The notes under the pieces: model-generated
What the model was told of the DNA's origin: nothing
What the model saw: the letters and a program-made list of their open reading frames with translations, nothing else
The model's database searches: none
Source: Candidatus Poribacteria bacterium
GTDB taxonomy: Bacteria > Poribacteria > WGA-4E > WGA-3G
Length of the DNA: 64,000 bases
Direction: 5' to 3'
NCBI GenBank assembly: GCA_026706025.1
Contig: JAPOZO010000076.1
Location: forward strand, 1 to 64,000
Program-made: the position numbers and the translations under genes
Part shown: in pieces, positions 53,135 to 62,371 of the stretch
Layout: each line of letters starts with the position of its first letter
Numbering within the stretch: position 1 is the stretch's first letter

Positions 53135-54172
53135 ATGTACAAAAGTGCGATTTTGGGATGTCGTGGACGCGCACGTGGACACGCCCGTGCTTATGAACAT
53201 GTCAAGGGCGGAAAACTCGCCGCGATCTGCGACATGAAGGAAGACCTGCTCAACGACTTTGGCGATGAATTTGGGATTGATGCGCGTTATACCGATCTCG
53301 ATGAAATGCTCTCTAAAGAGAAACCGGATCTACTGCACATCGTCACCGCACCGGTGCTACGCGGCAGCAATGAACGCATCCGCTACCCGCTAATGAACCA
53401 AGCATCCGAACACGGTGTGCCTGCTGCGATTGTCGAGAAACCGATTGCAGTCGAAAGCGAAGATTGGCGGCAAATCTCCGAACTGGCGGAACGCACTAAA
53501 ACCAAATTCGTCGTCAACACACAACTCAATTTCCACCCAGAGAACCTTGCCCTCAAGCAGGATGTCGCTGAAGGCAAAATCGGTGCCATCAAATTTATTG
53601 AGGCAAGCGCACGCAATCCGCCCGTCGATCAAGCCCCACACGTCTTACAACTCGTGTCGTCCTATATCGACAACTCGCGCCCCGCGAAGGTACAAGGACA
53701 AATATCAGGGGCAGGACAACTCGACTCCGCGCAACCTTCACCCGCGAACGCCACCGCTTTAGTTACCTACACAAACGGCGTGCAAGCCTCGGTCGCATTC
53801 GGACCGGAGATGGCACCCCGTGTACTGCCGGATACTGGAAACAACCGACACAAACGCGTCTGTGTGTTCGGTGAAACAGGGTTCGTCCATTGGCGGTTCG
53901 AGAGTTGGGAACGGAATCTGCCCGGGACCGGTTACGAAGGTGGGGACATGAGTTACGGCGGACAAGATGTCATCGCCCAAGGCGGACTCACCGATGCAGT
54001 GTTCGAGTGGCTCGACGATGAAAGCAAAGTTCATCCAACGCACTTGAAGCAGTCCCTTGCTGAATTCAATCTGCTGTTAGGCATTTACTATAGCGGTTTG
54101 ACGAACACTGTCGTCGAATTGCCGTTTGATCCACCTGATGGCATGATTGACATGTTCAGAGAACGGCTTTAA
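53135..54172 (+). CDS. Gfo/Idh/MocA family oxidoreductase
   Basis: A 345-residue NAD(P)-dependent oxidoreductase of sugars or cyclitols. The N-terminal Rossmann region is ILGCRGRARGHARAYEHV, then AAICDMKEDLL, and the catalytic segment AAIVEKPIAVES contains the EKP lysine. GQLDSAQPSPANATALVTY is in the C-terminal beta domain. The dinucleotide motif GCRGRARG departs from GxGxxG, as in several members of this family. It has a good promoter and stands alone. Confidence 0.9.
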   Translation: MYKSAILGCRGRARGHARAYEHVKGGKLAAICDMKEDLLNDFGDEFGIDARYTDLDEMLSKEKPDLLHIVTAPVLRGSNERIRYPLMNQASEHGVPAAIVEKPIAVESEDWRQISELAERTKTKFVVNTQLNFHPENLALKQDVAEGKIGAIKFIEASARNPPVDQAPHVLQLVSSYIDNSRPAKVQGQISGAGQLDSAQPSPANATALVTYTNGVQASVAFGPEMAPRVLPDTGNNRHKRVCVFGETGFVHWRFESWERNLPGTGYEGGDMSYGGQDVIAQGGLTDAVFEWLDDESKVHPTHLKQSLAEFNLLLGIYYSGLTNTVVELPFDPPDGMIDMFRERL

Positions 54173-54205
54173 AATAGTAAGCACACGCCGTGTGCCGTCC
54201 CATTA

Positions 54206-54239
54206 CGGAATTCGGTCTATTTCCCCAGATCGAATTCCG
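54206..54239. terminator. hairpins after the Gfo/Idh gene
   Basis: CGGAATTCG at 54206-54214 and CGAATTCCG at 54231-54239 form a perfect 9-bp stem. Just before it GCACAC-GCC-GTGTGC (54181-54195) forms a second hairpin. Together they probably end the Gfo/Idh transcript. Confidence 0.5.
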
Positions 54240-54286
54240 ACTAAAGACTATCCGACATTAGGAAAATCCACTCTAAAGGAGATACA

Positions 54287-55192
54287 GTGAAAACACTTGC
54301 ACTCATTATATTTTTATGTACCATCGGGTTTCCACTTATCAGTTTTGGGGAGGGTGTGGATATCCCAGATGCAACCCTTCGCGCGCTCATTGAAGCGACC
54401 CTCGGCAAAGAAGCAGACACACCAATTACCGAGGAAGATCTATTAACGCTGACCGCACTTCATGCGTCTCCTGGTAACATTTCCGATCTTACGGGACTCG
54501 AATTCGCGACAAACCTAACAGAACTAAACCTGCGACTCAACAATACCTCAGATGTGTCGCCATTGTCGGGTTTGACAAAACTGACAGTACTCGTGCTTGA
54601 CCGCAACGACATCTCCGATGTAACCCCCTTAGCAGAATTAACGGAACTCATAGAACTGAACCTTGAAAACAACCCAATCTCTGATTTGACACCGCTTGCG
54701 GGACTAACAAAACTCCAAGAACTCGGACTTGACGATAACGAAATTTCGGATTTATCACCGCTTGCGGGTTTGACTGAACTGATCAAACTCGACCTTGACG
54801 ACAACGATGTTTCAGATATAACACCGCTTGCGGGATTAACAAAACTCGAAGAACTGGATCTCGACGGAAACGACATTTCGGATGCCTCTCCTTTGGTAGG
54901 TTTAACAAGCCTCACGTATGTGAATCTTGAAGACAACCCACTCAATCAAGCATCAATTGAGACCCATATCCGAGCGATCGAAGTTAACGGTGCCCGTGTC
55001 GATTTTGATCCACCGGCACTGCGTGCGGATCTTAACGAAGATGGTGTTGTTAACATTCAAGACCTTGTGCTTGTCGCCGCTCAAATCGGACATCCCTGTC
55101 CAAACGAAGCGGATCTCAACGGCGATGCAGTCATCAACGTTCAGGACCTCGTCTTGGTAGCGCAAGCATTCGGACAGACCCGAGAAGAATAG
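54287..55192 (+). CDS. exported leucine-rich repeat protein with dockerin-like repeats
   Basis: A 301-residue protein: signal peptide (to SFGEG), then about seven 22-residue internalin-type LRRs with the pattern SDLTPLAGLTKLQELGLDDN, then two dockerin calcium loops (DLNEDGVVNIQDLVLVA and DLNGDAVINVQDLVLVA) as in the WD40-dockerin protein. GGAG precedes the GTG/ATG region. It is likely a surface adhesin or scaffold; no cohesin partner is visible in the window. Confidence 0.9.
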   Translation: MKTLALIIFLCTIGFPLISFGEGVDIPDATLRALIEATLGKEADTPITEEDLLTLTALHASPGNISDLTGLEFATNLTELNLRLNNTSDVSPLSGLTKLTVLVLDRNDISDVTPLAELTELIELNLENNPISDLTPLAGLTKLQELGLDDNEISDLSPLAGLTELIKLDLDDNDVSDITPLAGLTKLEELDLDGNDISDASPLVGLTSLTYVNLEDNPLNQASIETHIRAIEVNGARVDFDPPALRADLNEDGVVNIQDLVLVAAQIGHPCPNEADLNGDAVINVQDLVLVAQAFGQTREE

Positions 55193-55200
55193 TTTTCAGA

Positions 55201-55269
55201 GCGGTAGATGTGATTTTCAACCGCACTAGGCACCGTTAGAACATTACCGAATTAATTTTTTAATCTTCA
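55201..55269. repeat. degenerate half-copy of the MITE-like element
   Basis: Centre GCGGTAG...TTCAACCGCACTAGG at 55201-55231 and right arm ATTACCGAATTAATTTTTTA at 55243-55262 ending in AATCTTCA match the right half of the element at 42073-42187. It lies between the LRR and BCCT genes. Confidence 0.55.
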
Positions 55270-55330
55270 GTGTCCACAAAGCGCGCTATTGAAAACCGCC
55301 CAAATCAGCTCTAAAAGGGAAATTTTGACG

Positions 55331-56968
55331 ATGCGCGAAGAAGGCAAACAACCACAATACATGGAAGAAAGAAAATACAGGAAACTATTCGGTTTAGATA
55401 TCTACCTAACACCTGTATTCATAATTTCCAGTATAGTCATTGTTGTCTTTATCATCGGAGCACTCGTTTTCCAAGAAGGTGCGACAAAACTCTTTGGCGA
55501 TGTCAAAAACTGGCTTACCGCGAACTTTAACTGGTTGTTCATGCTTACCGCCAACATTGTCCTGCTTTTTTTTCTGTTTGTGGCGTTTTCTCCACTCGGT
55601 AAGGTACGCCTCGGAGGCGCAGATGCGAAACCCGACTACTCCTACTTAACATGGCTTGCCATGCTCTTTGCGGCAGGCGTGGGCATTGGGTTTCTGTTCT
55701 TTGGCGTGTTGGAACCGGTTACCTACTTTCAGAGTCCACCGCTGGGAGTAGAAAAGGTTTACGACCCGACAAAGGTATACAATACTGAAAATATCCCCGA
55801 TGCCAGAGATGCCAATGTCCAGGCGGTGAGCTCTTTGGGGATAGCAGCGACGGTCTTCCATTGGGGGCTACAAGGGTGGGCGATCTACGGTGTGGTCGCG
55901 CTTGCCCTCGCTTTTTTCGCTTACAACCGCGGCTTGCCGCTGCTGATCCGCTCAGCCTTCTATCCGATCTTCGGTGACCGGATATGGGGATGGCCTGGAC
56001 ATATTATTGATACACTTGCCATATTCTCAGGTATCTTTGGGTTGGCAACCTCGCTCGGTATGGGGGTGCAACAGGTGACCGCCGGTTTTGACTATCTGTT
56101 TGAAATTCCGACGAACGCCTTCACCATGGTCCTACTGATTGTGGCGATTACGGCAATTGCGCTCATATCGGTGCTGACCGGTATTAATGTAGGTATCAAA
56201 CGTCTCAGCCAGTTTAACATAATTCTCGCGTTTTTGTTGTTGTTGGCTGTCATCATCCTCGGTCCGACGCTCCACATTTTCCGCAATATTTTCACTGGAC
56301 TTGGCACTTATCTTATGAAGATTGTGCCACTCAGCAATTGGATTGGGCGCGCGGACACTGATTTCCTGCGCGGCGGGACGACGTTCTCTTGGGCGTGGTG
56401 GATTGTCTGGTCCCCGTTCACTGGCATGTTCATTGCCCGTATTTCAAAGGGACGTACGGTTCGCGAGTTTGTAATCTTTGTGCTTCTCCTGCCGATGTTA
56501 CTATGTTTACTTTGGTTTGGTGCCTTTGGCGGCACTGCCATCCACCAATTTCTCATTGAGGGATACACCGGCGTAACCGAAATAGTTGAGACGGGTAAGC
56601 AAGAAAAACAGTTTCAAGAGAAACCAGAACTTGCCTTGTTTAAAATGTTTGAAGGACTCCCGTGGACATTGCTACTTTCCTGTATCGGTATGACACTGAC
56701 AATCATCTTTTTCATTACCTCATCGGACTCCGGTTCCCTGAGTATTGACACCATAGCAGCGGGCGGCAAGGTTGATGCCCCGGTCCCACAACGCGCGTTC
56801 TGGTGTATTGCTGAGGGACTCGTCGCCATTGCGCTACTGCTTGGCGGGGGGCTGCAGTCGTTACAGGCAGCCACGCTCACGATGGGCTTCCCGTTTGCGA
56901 TTGTGCTATTAGGTATGGGCGTATGTGTCTGGATCGGGCTTAGGAGCGAAGTACGCCAATCTCTTTAA
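55331..56968 (+). CDS. BCCT family transporter
   Basis: A 545-residue transporter of betaine, carnitine or choline. About 12 membrane segments are visible. Diagnostic stretches are AAGVGIGFLFFGVLEPV (glycine-rich segment), FHWGLQGWAIYGVV, and FSWAWWIVWSPFTGMFIARIS followed by KGRTVREF (split here at the length limit). The tail is short, with no large cytoplasmic sensor domain. ATG 55331 follows AAGGGA; the TTG at 55289 is less likely. Imports an osmolyte or a methylamine nutrient (inference). Confidence 0.92.
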   Translation: MREEGKQPQYMEERKYRKLFGLDIYLTPVFIISSIVIVVFIIGALVFQEGATKLFGDVKNWLTANFNWLFMLTANIVLLFFLFVAFSPLGKVRLGGADAKPDYSYLTWLAMLFAAGVGIGFLFFGVLEPVTYFQSPPLGVEKVYDPTKVYNTENIPDARDANVQAVSSLGIAATVFHWGLQGWAIYGVVALALAFFAYNRGLPLLIRSAFYPIFGDRIWGWPGHIIDTLAIFSGIFGLATSLGMGVQQVTAGFDYLFEIPTNAFTMVLLIVAITAIALISVLTGINVGIKRLSQFNIILAFLLLLAVIILGPTLHIFRNIFTGLGTYLMKIVPLSNWIGRADTDFLRGGTTFSWAWWIVWSPFTGMFIARISKGRTVREFVIFVLLLPMLLCLLWFGAFGGTAIHQFLIEGYTGVTEIVETGKQEKQFQEKPELALFKMFEGLPWTLLLSCIGMTLTIIFFITSSDSGSLSIDTIAAGGKVDAPVPQRAFWCIAEGLVAIALLLGGGLQSLQAATLTMGFPFAIVLLGMGVCVWIGLRSEVRQSL

Positions 56969-56998
56969 TATCACAGTCCTCCGTTTTTTGGGAATAGA

Positions 56999-57029
56999 AA
57001 TTACACTCAATTAAATTCTTAAACTTCAT
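56999..57029. repeat. right-arm copy of the MITE-like element
   Basis: The stretch containing CAATTAAATTCTTAAACTTC and ending CTTCAT resembles the right arm at 42159-42187. It sits 34 bases before the cysteine desulfurase start. Confidence 0.5.
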
Positions 57030-57062
57030 CTAAGCATGCACCTCACGAAAGGAAAAACCCTC

Positions 57063-58214
57063 GTGAATAAAATCATCTACATGGACAACCATGCAACAAC
57101 GCCAATCGCTCCCGAAGTGCTTGAAGCCATGATGCCTTACTTCACGACAAATTTTGGCAACGCTTCCAGCACACACCCATTTGGTATCACCGCGAAGGAT
57201 GCGGTGGACAAAGCACGCCATCAGGTCGCCGAATTGCTCGGTTGTTCAGCGGAAGAGATCATCTTCACCAGCGGCGCGACGGAATCGGACAACCTCGCTG
57301 TTAGAGGGATCGCTTACGCCTGCAGAGGAAAAGGTAACCACATCATTACAAGTGCCGCCGAGCATCACGCAATCCTTGATACCTGCCATGCTTTGGCGGC
57401 AGAGGGGTTTGAAACGACATATCTTTCAGTGGATAAATACGGGAGGGTAAGTCCTGACGATGTGGAGGCTGCCATTACACCGGAAACCATTCTGATGAGC
57501 TTCATGTATGCGAATAACGAGGTCGGCACGATAAATCCGATTACCGATATTGCCGCTGTCGCTGCCAAACACGGTGTACTTTTCCATTCGGATGCGGTGC
57601 AGGGGATTGGGCAGCTGCCCTCAAACATGGAGATGCTTGGTGTAGATCTCGCCTCTCTGACAGCGCACAAAATTTACGGTCCAAAGGGGATTGGCGCGCT
57701 TTACATCCATCGAAACGCTTCTCAGCCACATTCGCTTTTTCACGGCGGTGGACAGGAGGAAAGAGTGCGACCCGGGACCTTGAATGTCCCAGGGATTGTC
57801 GGTTTAGGTGCGGCGTGCGAACTTTCAAAAAAGCACATGGCATCGGGGAAAAGCTGCGTGGCAACTTTACGGGATGCACTTCATCAGAAGTTAAACGCAC
57901 ACTTAGATGACATTCATCTCAACGGACACCCTGAACAGCGTCTGCCGGGCAACTTGAATCTCTGTTTTGCGGGTGTGCAGAGCCACGCGCATTTGGCAGG
58001 TCTTAAACACGTCGCAGTATCAACTGGATCTGCGTGTGATTCAGAGTCAGTGAAGGCATCGCATGTCTTAGTTGCAATGGGGGTTCCGAATGAACTGGCG
58101 TTGACTGCCGTCCGCTTCGGTCTCGGACGTTATAATACTGCTGAAGAGGTCGATATTGTTGCAGATGAGGTCGTAAAAGTCGTTAATCGGCTACGGGCAT
58201 TGGCACCTGAATAG
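57063..58214 (+). CDS. cysteine desulfurase (NifS/IscS family)
   Basis: A 383-residue PLP enzyme that takes sulfur from cysteine for Fe-S clusters or thiolation. Motifs: YMDNHATTPIAPEV at the N-terminus, FTSGATESDNLAVRG, SLTAHKIYGPKGIGALY with the PLP lysine, and STGSACDSESVKASHVL with the active cysteine. The GTG at 57063 has AAGGA eight bases upstream and fits the family start better than ATG 57036. No iscU or iscR is next to it. Confidence 0.94.
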   Translation: MNKIIYMDNHATTPIAPEVLEAMMPYFTTNFGNASSTHPFGITAKDAVDKARHQVAELLGCSAEEIIFTSGATESDNLAVRGIAYACRGKGNHIITSAAEHHAILDTCHALAAEGFETTYLSVDKYGRVSPDDVEAAITPETILMSFMYANNEVGTINPITDIAAVAAKHGVLFHSDAVQGIGQLPSNMEMLGVDLASLTAHKIYGPKGIGALYIHRNASQPHSLFHGGGQEERVRPGTLNVPGIVGLGAACELSKKHMASGKSCVATLRDALHQKLNAHLDDIHLNGHPEQRLPGNLNLCFAGVQSHAHLAGLKHVAVSTGSACDSESVKASHVLVAMGVPNELALTAVRFGLGRYNTAEEVDIVADEVVKVVNRLRALAPE

Positions 58215-58221
58215 GAATATC

Positions 58222-58452
58222 CTAAGTCCCCTGTTCTGCTTGCGGGTGATTTTGGGCGGCATGTTTGGCAATCAATTCACGCACGGCAGGCACCAATTCA
58301 ATGGGCACTTCTATCAGCATGCTGGATTCATTCTGTAACGCTTCCTCAGCTTCAGCGACAGCTTCATCCTCCGTTTGTTGGTCGTAGTATGCGATGACGC
58401 TTTGGACGCGTTCTTCGTTCCAACCGGGTGGAAATTCGTTCTTTTTTTTCAT
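58222..58452 (-). CDS. small antitoxin-like protein
   Basis: A 76-residue acidic protein: KKNEFPPGWNEERVQSVIAYYDQQTEDEAVAEAEEAL (key: PPGW, ER, YY, TEDEA) followed by IEVPIELVPAVRELIAKH. The first part is a helix pattern common in small antitoxins whose gene follows a DUF4258-type toxin. Its ATG overlaps the toxin stop (ATGA). Function inferred from arrangement. Confidence 0.7.
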   Translation of the reverse strand: MKKKNEFPPGWNEERVQSVIAYYDQQTEDEAVAEAEEALQNESSMLIEVPIELVPAVRELIAKHAAQNHPQAEQGT

Positions 58453-58736
58453 CGTCTGCCTCTCTTCCTTTGTCTTTGGCGGTATGCTGTTAACGGTTTT
58501 CCTGTCAATTCGTAGGCCGTAATTACAAAGACACTATCGGGTTTCGGGTCTCGAACATAGACGACTTGCAAATAGCGACCACTTTGCGTTTGACCAAGGG
58601 CATTTCGCGTTTTTCGCCTTCCCTGCCAATTCTCACCAGGATTCAGTAAAACATCTTCTACTTCATCCTCGGTAACGCCATGATTATAAATATGGGGCAA
58701 GCCAGTTTCGGGATCCTTGTAAAAGCGAATATTCAT
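58449..58736 (-). CDS. DUF4258/BrnT-like toxin candidate
   Basis: A 95-residue protein: FYKDPETGLPHIYNHGVTEDEVEDVLLNP, then a basic stretch GRRKTRNALGQTQSGRYLQVVYVRD and a C-terminal VITAYELTGKPLTAYRQRQRKR. This is the DUF4258/BrnT-type RNase fold pattern (H, E-DE, GQT-GR-L-VV). It is the first gene of a coupled toxin-antitoxin-like pair and starts next to an IS200/IS605-like remnant. Confidence 0.72.
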   Translation of the reverse strand: MNIRFYKDPETGLPHIYNHGVTEDEVEDVLLNPGENWQGRRKTRNALGQTQSGRYLQVVYVRDPKPDSVFVITAYELTGKPLTAYRQRQRKRGRR

Positions 58737-58740
58737 CAAA

Positions 58741-58985
58741 ATCTTCGATGTGGAAACCCCTGTCTGTAGGCAGGGGAGGAAACACTGCTCCTTTTAAGTT
58801 AGTAACAGGTTTTGGCTACCGATGCACCTATCAAACATCGCTGTGCTATTAATATCGCTACACAGAAGCGACCTGTAGTCAGCGGTTTAACTCGTGGAGT
58901 GGACGTTTGGCGGACGCTTCGCACAAGCCCCGTCCGTTAAGGCGGGGTTACTGACTTGCTACCTAACCATTTCCTTGGTAGGTGA
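58741..58985 (+). mobile_element. IS200/IS605-like remnant or PATE, no transposase
   Basis: At the left is a hairpin CCCCTG...CAGGGG (58757-58776); at the right AGCCCCGTCCGTTAAGGCGGGG forms the hairpin (58926-58946) followed by TTACTGAC, as at the right end and guide-RNA end of IS200/IS605-family elements. No tnpA or tnpB frame is present between. The 5' end touches the toxin-antitoxin pair. A short non-autonomous element is the likeliest reading. Confidence 0.5.
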
Positions 58986-59041
58986 AAGTAATTATAGCAT
59001 GGATTAATCTATATTGCAAAAGATATTAGCAAGCAAAGGGT

Positions 59042-59225
59042 ACCTCACGACTCAGGGCCATTCAATTCTCGGTTTTTAGTCCAATTTTGGACCCCCCAGG
59101 CCCGGTAGGTGCGGTTTTGCGGCGTACTCGCCCAAATGCGACCTGCATTCCAAACGCACCGGATCCTGAAAAAAGGACGAGAAACTCTATAATTTCATAA
59201 AACTGAATGGCGCTGCCTCATGACT
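59042..59225. repeat. palindromic dispersed repeat, copy C, with flanking inverted arms
   Basis: CCCCAGGCCCGGTAGGTGCG at 59096-59115 through CGCACCGGATCCT matches copy A at 41988. Outer arms GCCATTCA (about 59057) and TGAATGGC (about 59206) are inverted copies. The rest of the 58986-59234 gap has no gene. Confidence 0.55.
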
Positions 59226-59234
59226 CACTACTTG

Positions 59235-59263
59235 TTGTTTTTTCCCTAATAATATGCTATACT
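59235..59263 (+). promoter_or_regulatory. sigma-70 promoter of the acyl-CoA synthetase gene
   Basis: TTGTTT at 59235-59240 and TATACT at 59258-59263, 17 bases apart, with TGC just before the -10. The leader is about 135 bases. Confidence 0.75.
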
Positions 59264-59404
59264 TTCATCGTGAAGTTTAAACGCATAGTGAGGAGATTCG
59301 ATCGAGGCGGAACTCTCCTTGCATCAGATTTACAGATTCATCGAATTTGAAATTGGCAATGCCCTTCAAACCACTCGTATTATCTAAAAGAGGAAACCTA
59401 TCTC

Positions 59405-61453
59405 ATGCTGACCGTTGAACAACTTACTGCTTGCGGATTAGAAAAAACGGAAGCAGTAAAGATAGTCGAAGCCGTCAATCGGATATTGCCAACACAGTCC
59501 CCGACAGCCTGCTGGTATGAGATTTCGCGCTATATCCTCACACCACAATACCCGTTTACACTCCACCAATTCCTATATGAGACGGTCTACGCCGACTTCG
59601 ATCGCGCAAGGTACGGACCACCCCCCGCATGGTTTCCCACGGACGAAGACATCACCGAAGCGAATATCACCCGTTTAATGGTTGAATTGCACATCAAAAC
59701 TTATCCCGAATTCCACGCTTGGTCAGTCGCCAATCGCGACACGTTTTGGCAGATGATGATTGATGTACTGGGTATTAAAGCGACAGAAACACACACCGAG
59801 GCACAAAAAGACGCAACAGGCGTTTCAACAAAACTTGCTAAACTGAACATTGTCGAAAGCTGCTTCAATGCCGACCCTGATACCATCGCGATCGTTACGC
59901 AGCGAGAAAGCGACGAAAATCTATCAACACTCACCTACGGCGAGTTGGAATCCCTCACCAACCGAGTCGCGAACGGACTTGTTGAAATCGGTATGAAGCC
60001 GGGAGATGCCGTGGCGGTTGACATGCCGATGAACGCTGAATCCGTTGCCATCTATCTCGGAATTGTAAAAGCGGGGTGTGTTGTTGTTGGTATCGCCGAT
60101 AGTTTCGCGCCAGAGGAGATAGCCACCCGTCTCCGCATCGGTAACGCAAAAGCCATCTTCACACAGGATTATATCAACAGAGCAGGGAAACGTCTGCCGT
60201 TGTATGAGAAAGTGATTGCCGCAGATGCCCGCAAGGCAGTCGTTTTTTCGTCTGAAGGCGGTGAAACCATCGCACAACTCCGACGCGAAGGCGATATGAC
60301 GTGGCAAGACTTTCTAAGCGATACAGAGACATTTGCCGCCGTTCCTTGCCACCCTGACGCACCTACCAATATCCTCTTCTCTTCCGGCACCACTGGCGAA
60401 CCGAAGGCAATTCCGTGGACACACACTACCCCGATTAAAGCCGCCGCAGATGCCTACTTACACCACGATATCCACCCCGGGGACGTGCTGGCATGGCACA
60501 CAAGTCTCGGTTGGATGATGGGACCCTGGCTCATCTACGCAAGTCTCATCAACAATGCTACGATCGCCTTGTATGACGGCGTACCAACAGGTCGGAACTT
60601 CGGTGTTTTTGTGCAGAACGCTAAAGTCAGTATGCTCGGTGTTGTGCCGACGCTTGTACGGGCGTGGAAAAATACAGGCTGCATGCACGGACTCAACTGG
60701 CATGCGATCCGAGCATTCAGTTCAACGGGTGAATGCTCTAACCCTGAAGAGATGTTTTACCTCATGTCACTTGCTGGCTACAAGCCAGTAATCGAGTATT
60801 GTGGTGGCACTGAGATTGGAGGCGGTTATATCACCGGTACGCGTGTCCAACCCGCTGCACCTTCGACATTCACAACACCAGCACTCGGTTTAAATTTCTT
60901 ACTCTTTGATGACGCTGGAAACCTCTCTGACAACGGTGAAGTTTTCATCGTTTCGCCATCGCTGGGTCTCTCCACAAGTCTGCTCAACGCCGACCATAAT
61001 GAAGTCTATTTTGCGGGGACACCGCAATCCAATCTGCGTCGTCACGGTGATGCGATTGAACGGTTAGGCAACGGCTTTGAAACCGAACCATGGCTTGTAG
61101 GTGCTAAATACCGGGTCCTCGGTCGCGTTGACGATACGATGAACCTGAGCGGTATCAAGGTAAGCTCCGCAGAGATTGAGGAAGTGCTTAACGTCGTTGA
61201 TGGGATTCAAGAAACAGCAGCGGTCGCCATCTCACCGAAAGACGGCGGTCCGAGCCAACTCGTCATCTATGCCGTTTTGGTAGCATCAGAAGCAGCACCC
61301 CCAAAACAGGAGCTTCACGCGACTTTACAAACCGAGATTTCAGGACATCTCAATCCTTTATTCAGAATTCACGATGTCGTTATCGTAGATACGTTGCCGA
61401 GGACCGCTTCTAATAAGGTGATACGTCGCCTTTTGCGCCAGCAAGCGATGTGA
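59405..61453 (+). CDS. AMP-forming acyl-CoA synthetase (acetyl-CoA synthetase-like)
   Basis: A 682-residue ANL-superfamily enzyme. An N-terminal ACAS-type cap (YPEFHAWSVANRDTFWQM) precedes the core. The AMP-binding P-loop is FSSGTTGEPKAIPWTH, the A5-like motif is EYCGGTEIGGGYI, the hinge YRVLGRVDDTMNLSGIKVS, and the catalytic lysine near the end is in RTASNKVIRR. Size and cap resemble acetyl- or AAE17/18-type synthetases; the acid is unknown. No PKS or NRPS genes are nearby. Confidence 0.92.
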   Translation: MLTVEQLTACGLEKTEAVKIVEAVNRILPTQSPTACWYEISRYILTPQYPFTLHQFLYETVYADFDRARYGPPPAWFPTDEDITEANITRLMVELHIKTYPEFHAWSVANRDTFWQMMIDVLGIKATETHTEAQKDATGVSTKLAKLNIVESCFNADPDTIAIVTQRESDENLSTLTYGELESLTNRVANGLVEIGMKPGDAVAVDMPMNAESVAIYLGIVKAGCVVVGIADSFAPEEIATRLRIGNAKAIFTQDYINRAGKRLPLYEKVIAADARKAVVFSSEGGETIAQLRREGDMTWQDFLSDTETFAAVPCHPDAPTNILFSSGTTGEPKAIPWTHTTPIKAAADAYLHHDIHPGDVLAWHTSLGWMMGPWLIYASLINNATIALYDGVPTGRNFGVFVQNAKVSMLGVVPTLVRAWKNTGCMHGLNWHAIRAFSSTGECSNPEEMFYLMSLAGYKPVIEYCGGTEIGGGYITGTRVQPAAPSTFTTPALGLNFLLFDDAGNLSDNGEVFIVSPSLGLSTSLLNADHNEVYFAGTPQSNLRRHGDAIERLGNGFETEPWLVGAKYRVLGRVDDTMNLSGIKVSSAEIEEVLNVVDGIQETAAVAISPKDGGPSQLVIYAVLVASEAAPPKQELHATLQTEISGHLNPLFRIHDVVIVDTLPRTASNKVIRRLLRQQAM

Positions 61454-61567
61454 CCTTTGCAAAAAGATTGACTTATGCAATTTTTTTAGGTATACTTAAT
61501 ATACTTAACAGATACCCGAGTGACATACACTTGTTTTTCAATCATTTGTGGAAAAGGAGATGTTCTC

Positions 61568-62302
61568 ATGGAAACGTATCCAAATTCACGCCACATCCCT
61601 TACGCTCCCACAGAAACTGCCGACCTATACCCTGAATCGGATGGAAAACCTATGGCTGAAACGGATATGCACGCAGTGGCTATCATCGATTTGCGGCAAC
61701 GTTTTGATGGCTTCTTCGCGGATAACCCAGATACATACGTCTCTGGGACTATCATGATGTATGATGTAGAGGGGCCCGGCCGTACAGCTGTCTCACCCGA
61801 TATCCTCGTCTCTTTCGGCATAGGCAAGAAACTCCGCCGCACCTATAAGGTGTGGGAAGAGGGGAAGCCCCCAGACTTCGTGATGGAGTTTTCGAGTAAA
61901 GGAACGTTTCAAAATGACTTAGGTCATAAAAAGGCACATTACGCGTCAATGGGAATCTCGGAGTATTTTCTCTGCGATATAGATAGACGCTATTTGCCCA
62001 CGCCGCTGATGGGATTTCGCCTCAAAGATGGAACTTATGAGCGGATACCCGAGAATGTAGATGGTAGTATTCTTTCTGTGACGTTAGGCGTATCGTTCCA
62101 TCTACTGGATGATGGATTAGCCGTTTATGAGGAGGCGACGGGACAGTGGCTGCAAACGCTGGCAGAGACAGCAGAGCAGCGCGCAGAACAAGAAGCCGCT
62201 GCACGCGAGCGTGAAGCCGCCGCACGCGCAGAAGCGGAAGCTGAAGTCTCGCGCTTGCGCGAAGAACTCGAGCGTCTCAAGGCGCGCTTGCCAGATGACT
62301 AA
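61568..62302 (+). CDS. Uma2 family putative endonuclease with coiled-coil tail
   Basis: A 244-residue protein. Residues 35-185 are a Uma2 (PD-D/ExK-type) domain: VSPDILVSFGIGKK, PPDFVMEFSSKGTFQND, HYASMGISEYFLCDID. The last 55 residues are an Ala/Glu-rich coiled coil (AEQRAEQEAAAREREAAAR then AEAEAEVSRLREELERLKA), the usual tail of such proteins. AAGGAG precedes ATG 61568. Uma2 genes are very numerous in some lineages, and their role is unknown. Confidence 0.88.
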   Translation: METYPNSRHIPYAPTETADLYPESDGKPMAETDMHAVAIIDLRQRFDGFFADNPDTYVSGTIMMYDVEGPGRTAVSPDILVSFGIGKKLRRTYKVWEEGKPPDFVMEFSSKGTFQNDLGHKKAHYASMGISEYFLCDIDRRYLPTPLMGFRLKDGTYERIPENVDGSILSVTLGVSFHLLDDGLAVYEEATGQWLQTLAETAEQRAEQEAAAREREAAARAEAEAEVSRLREELERLKARLPDD

Positions 62303-62371
62303 CGCTTGAGGCGCGAAGCCCCAAAATTTCGTACGATTTTAGAAAATCACGCACTTGCAATGGAGGCCATT

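Noticed and set aside
59405-61453. AMP-binding gene considered as part of a nonribosomal peptide or polyketide cluster
   Set aside because: It has an acetyl-CoA synthetase-type cap and no carrier, condensation or ketosynthase domains nearby.
61454-61567. Gap before the Uma2 gene considered for a small gene or RNA
   Set aside because: Only a ribosome site and AT-rich sequence are seen; the small open frame from 61450 has no family features.
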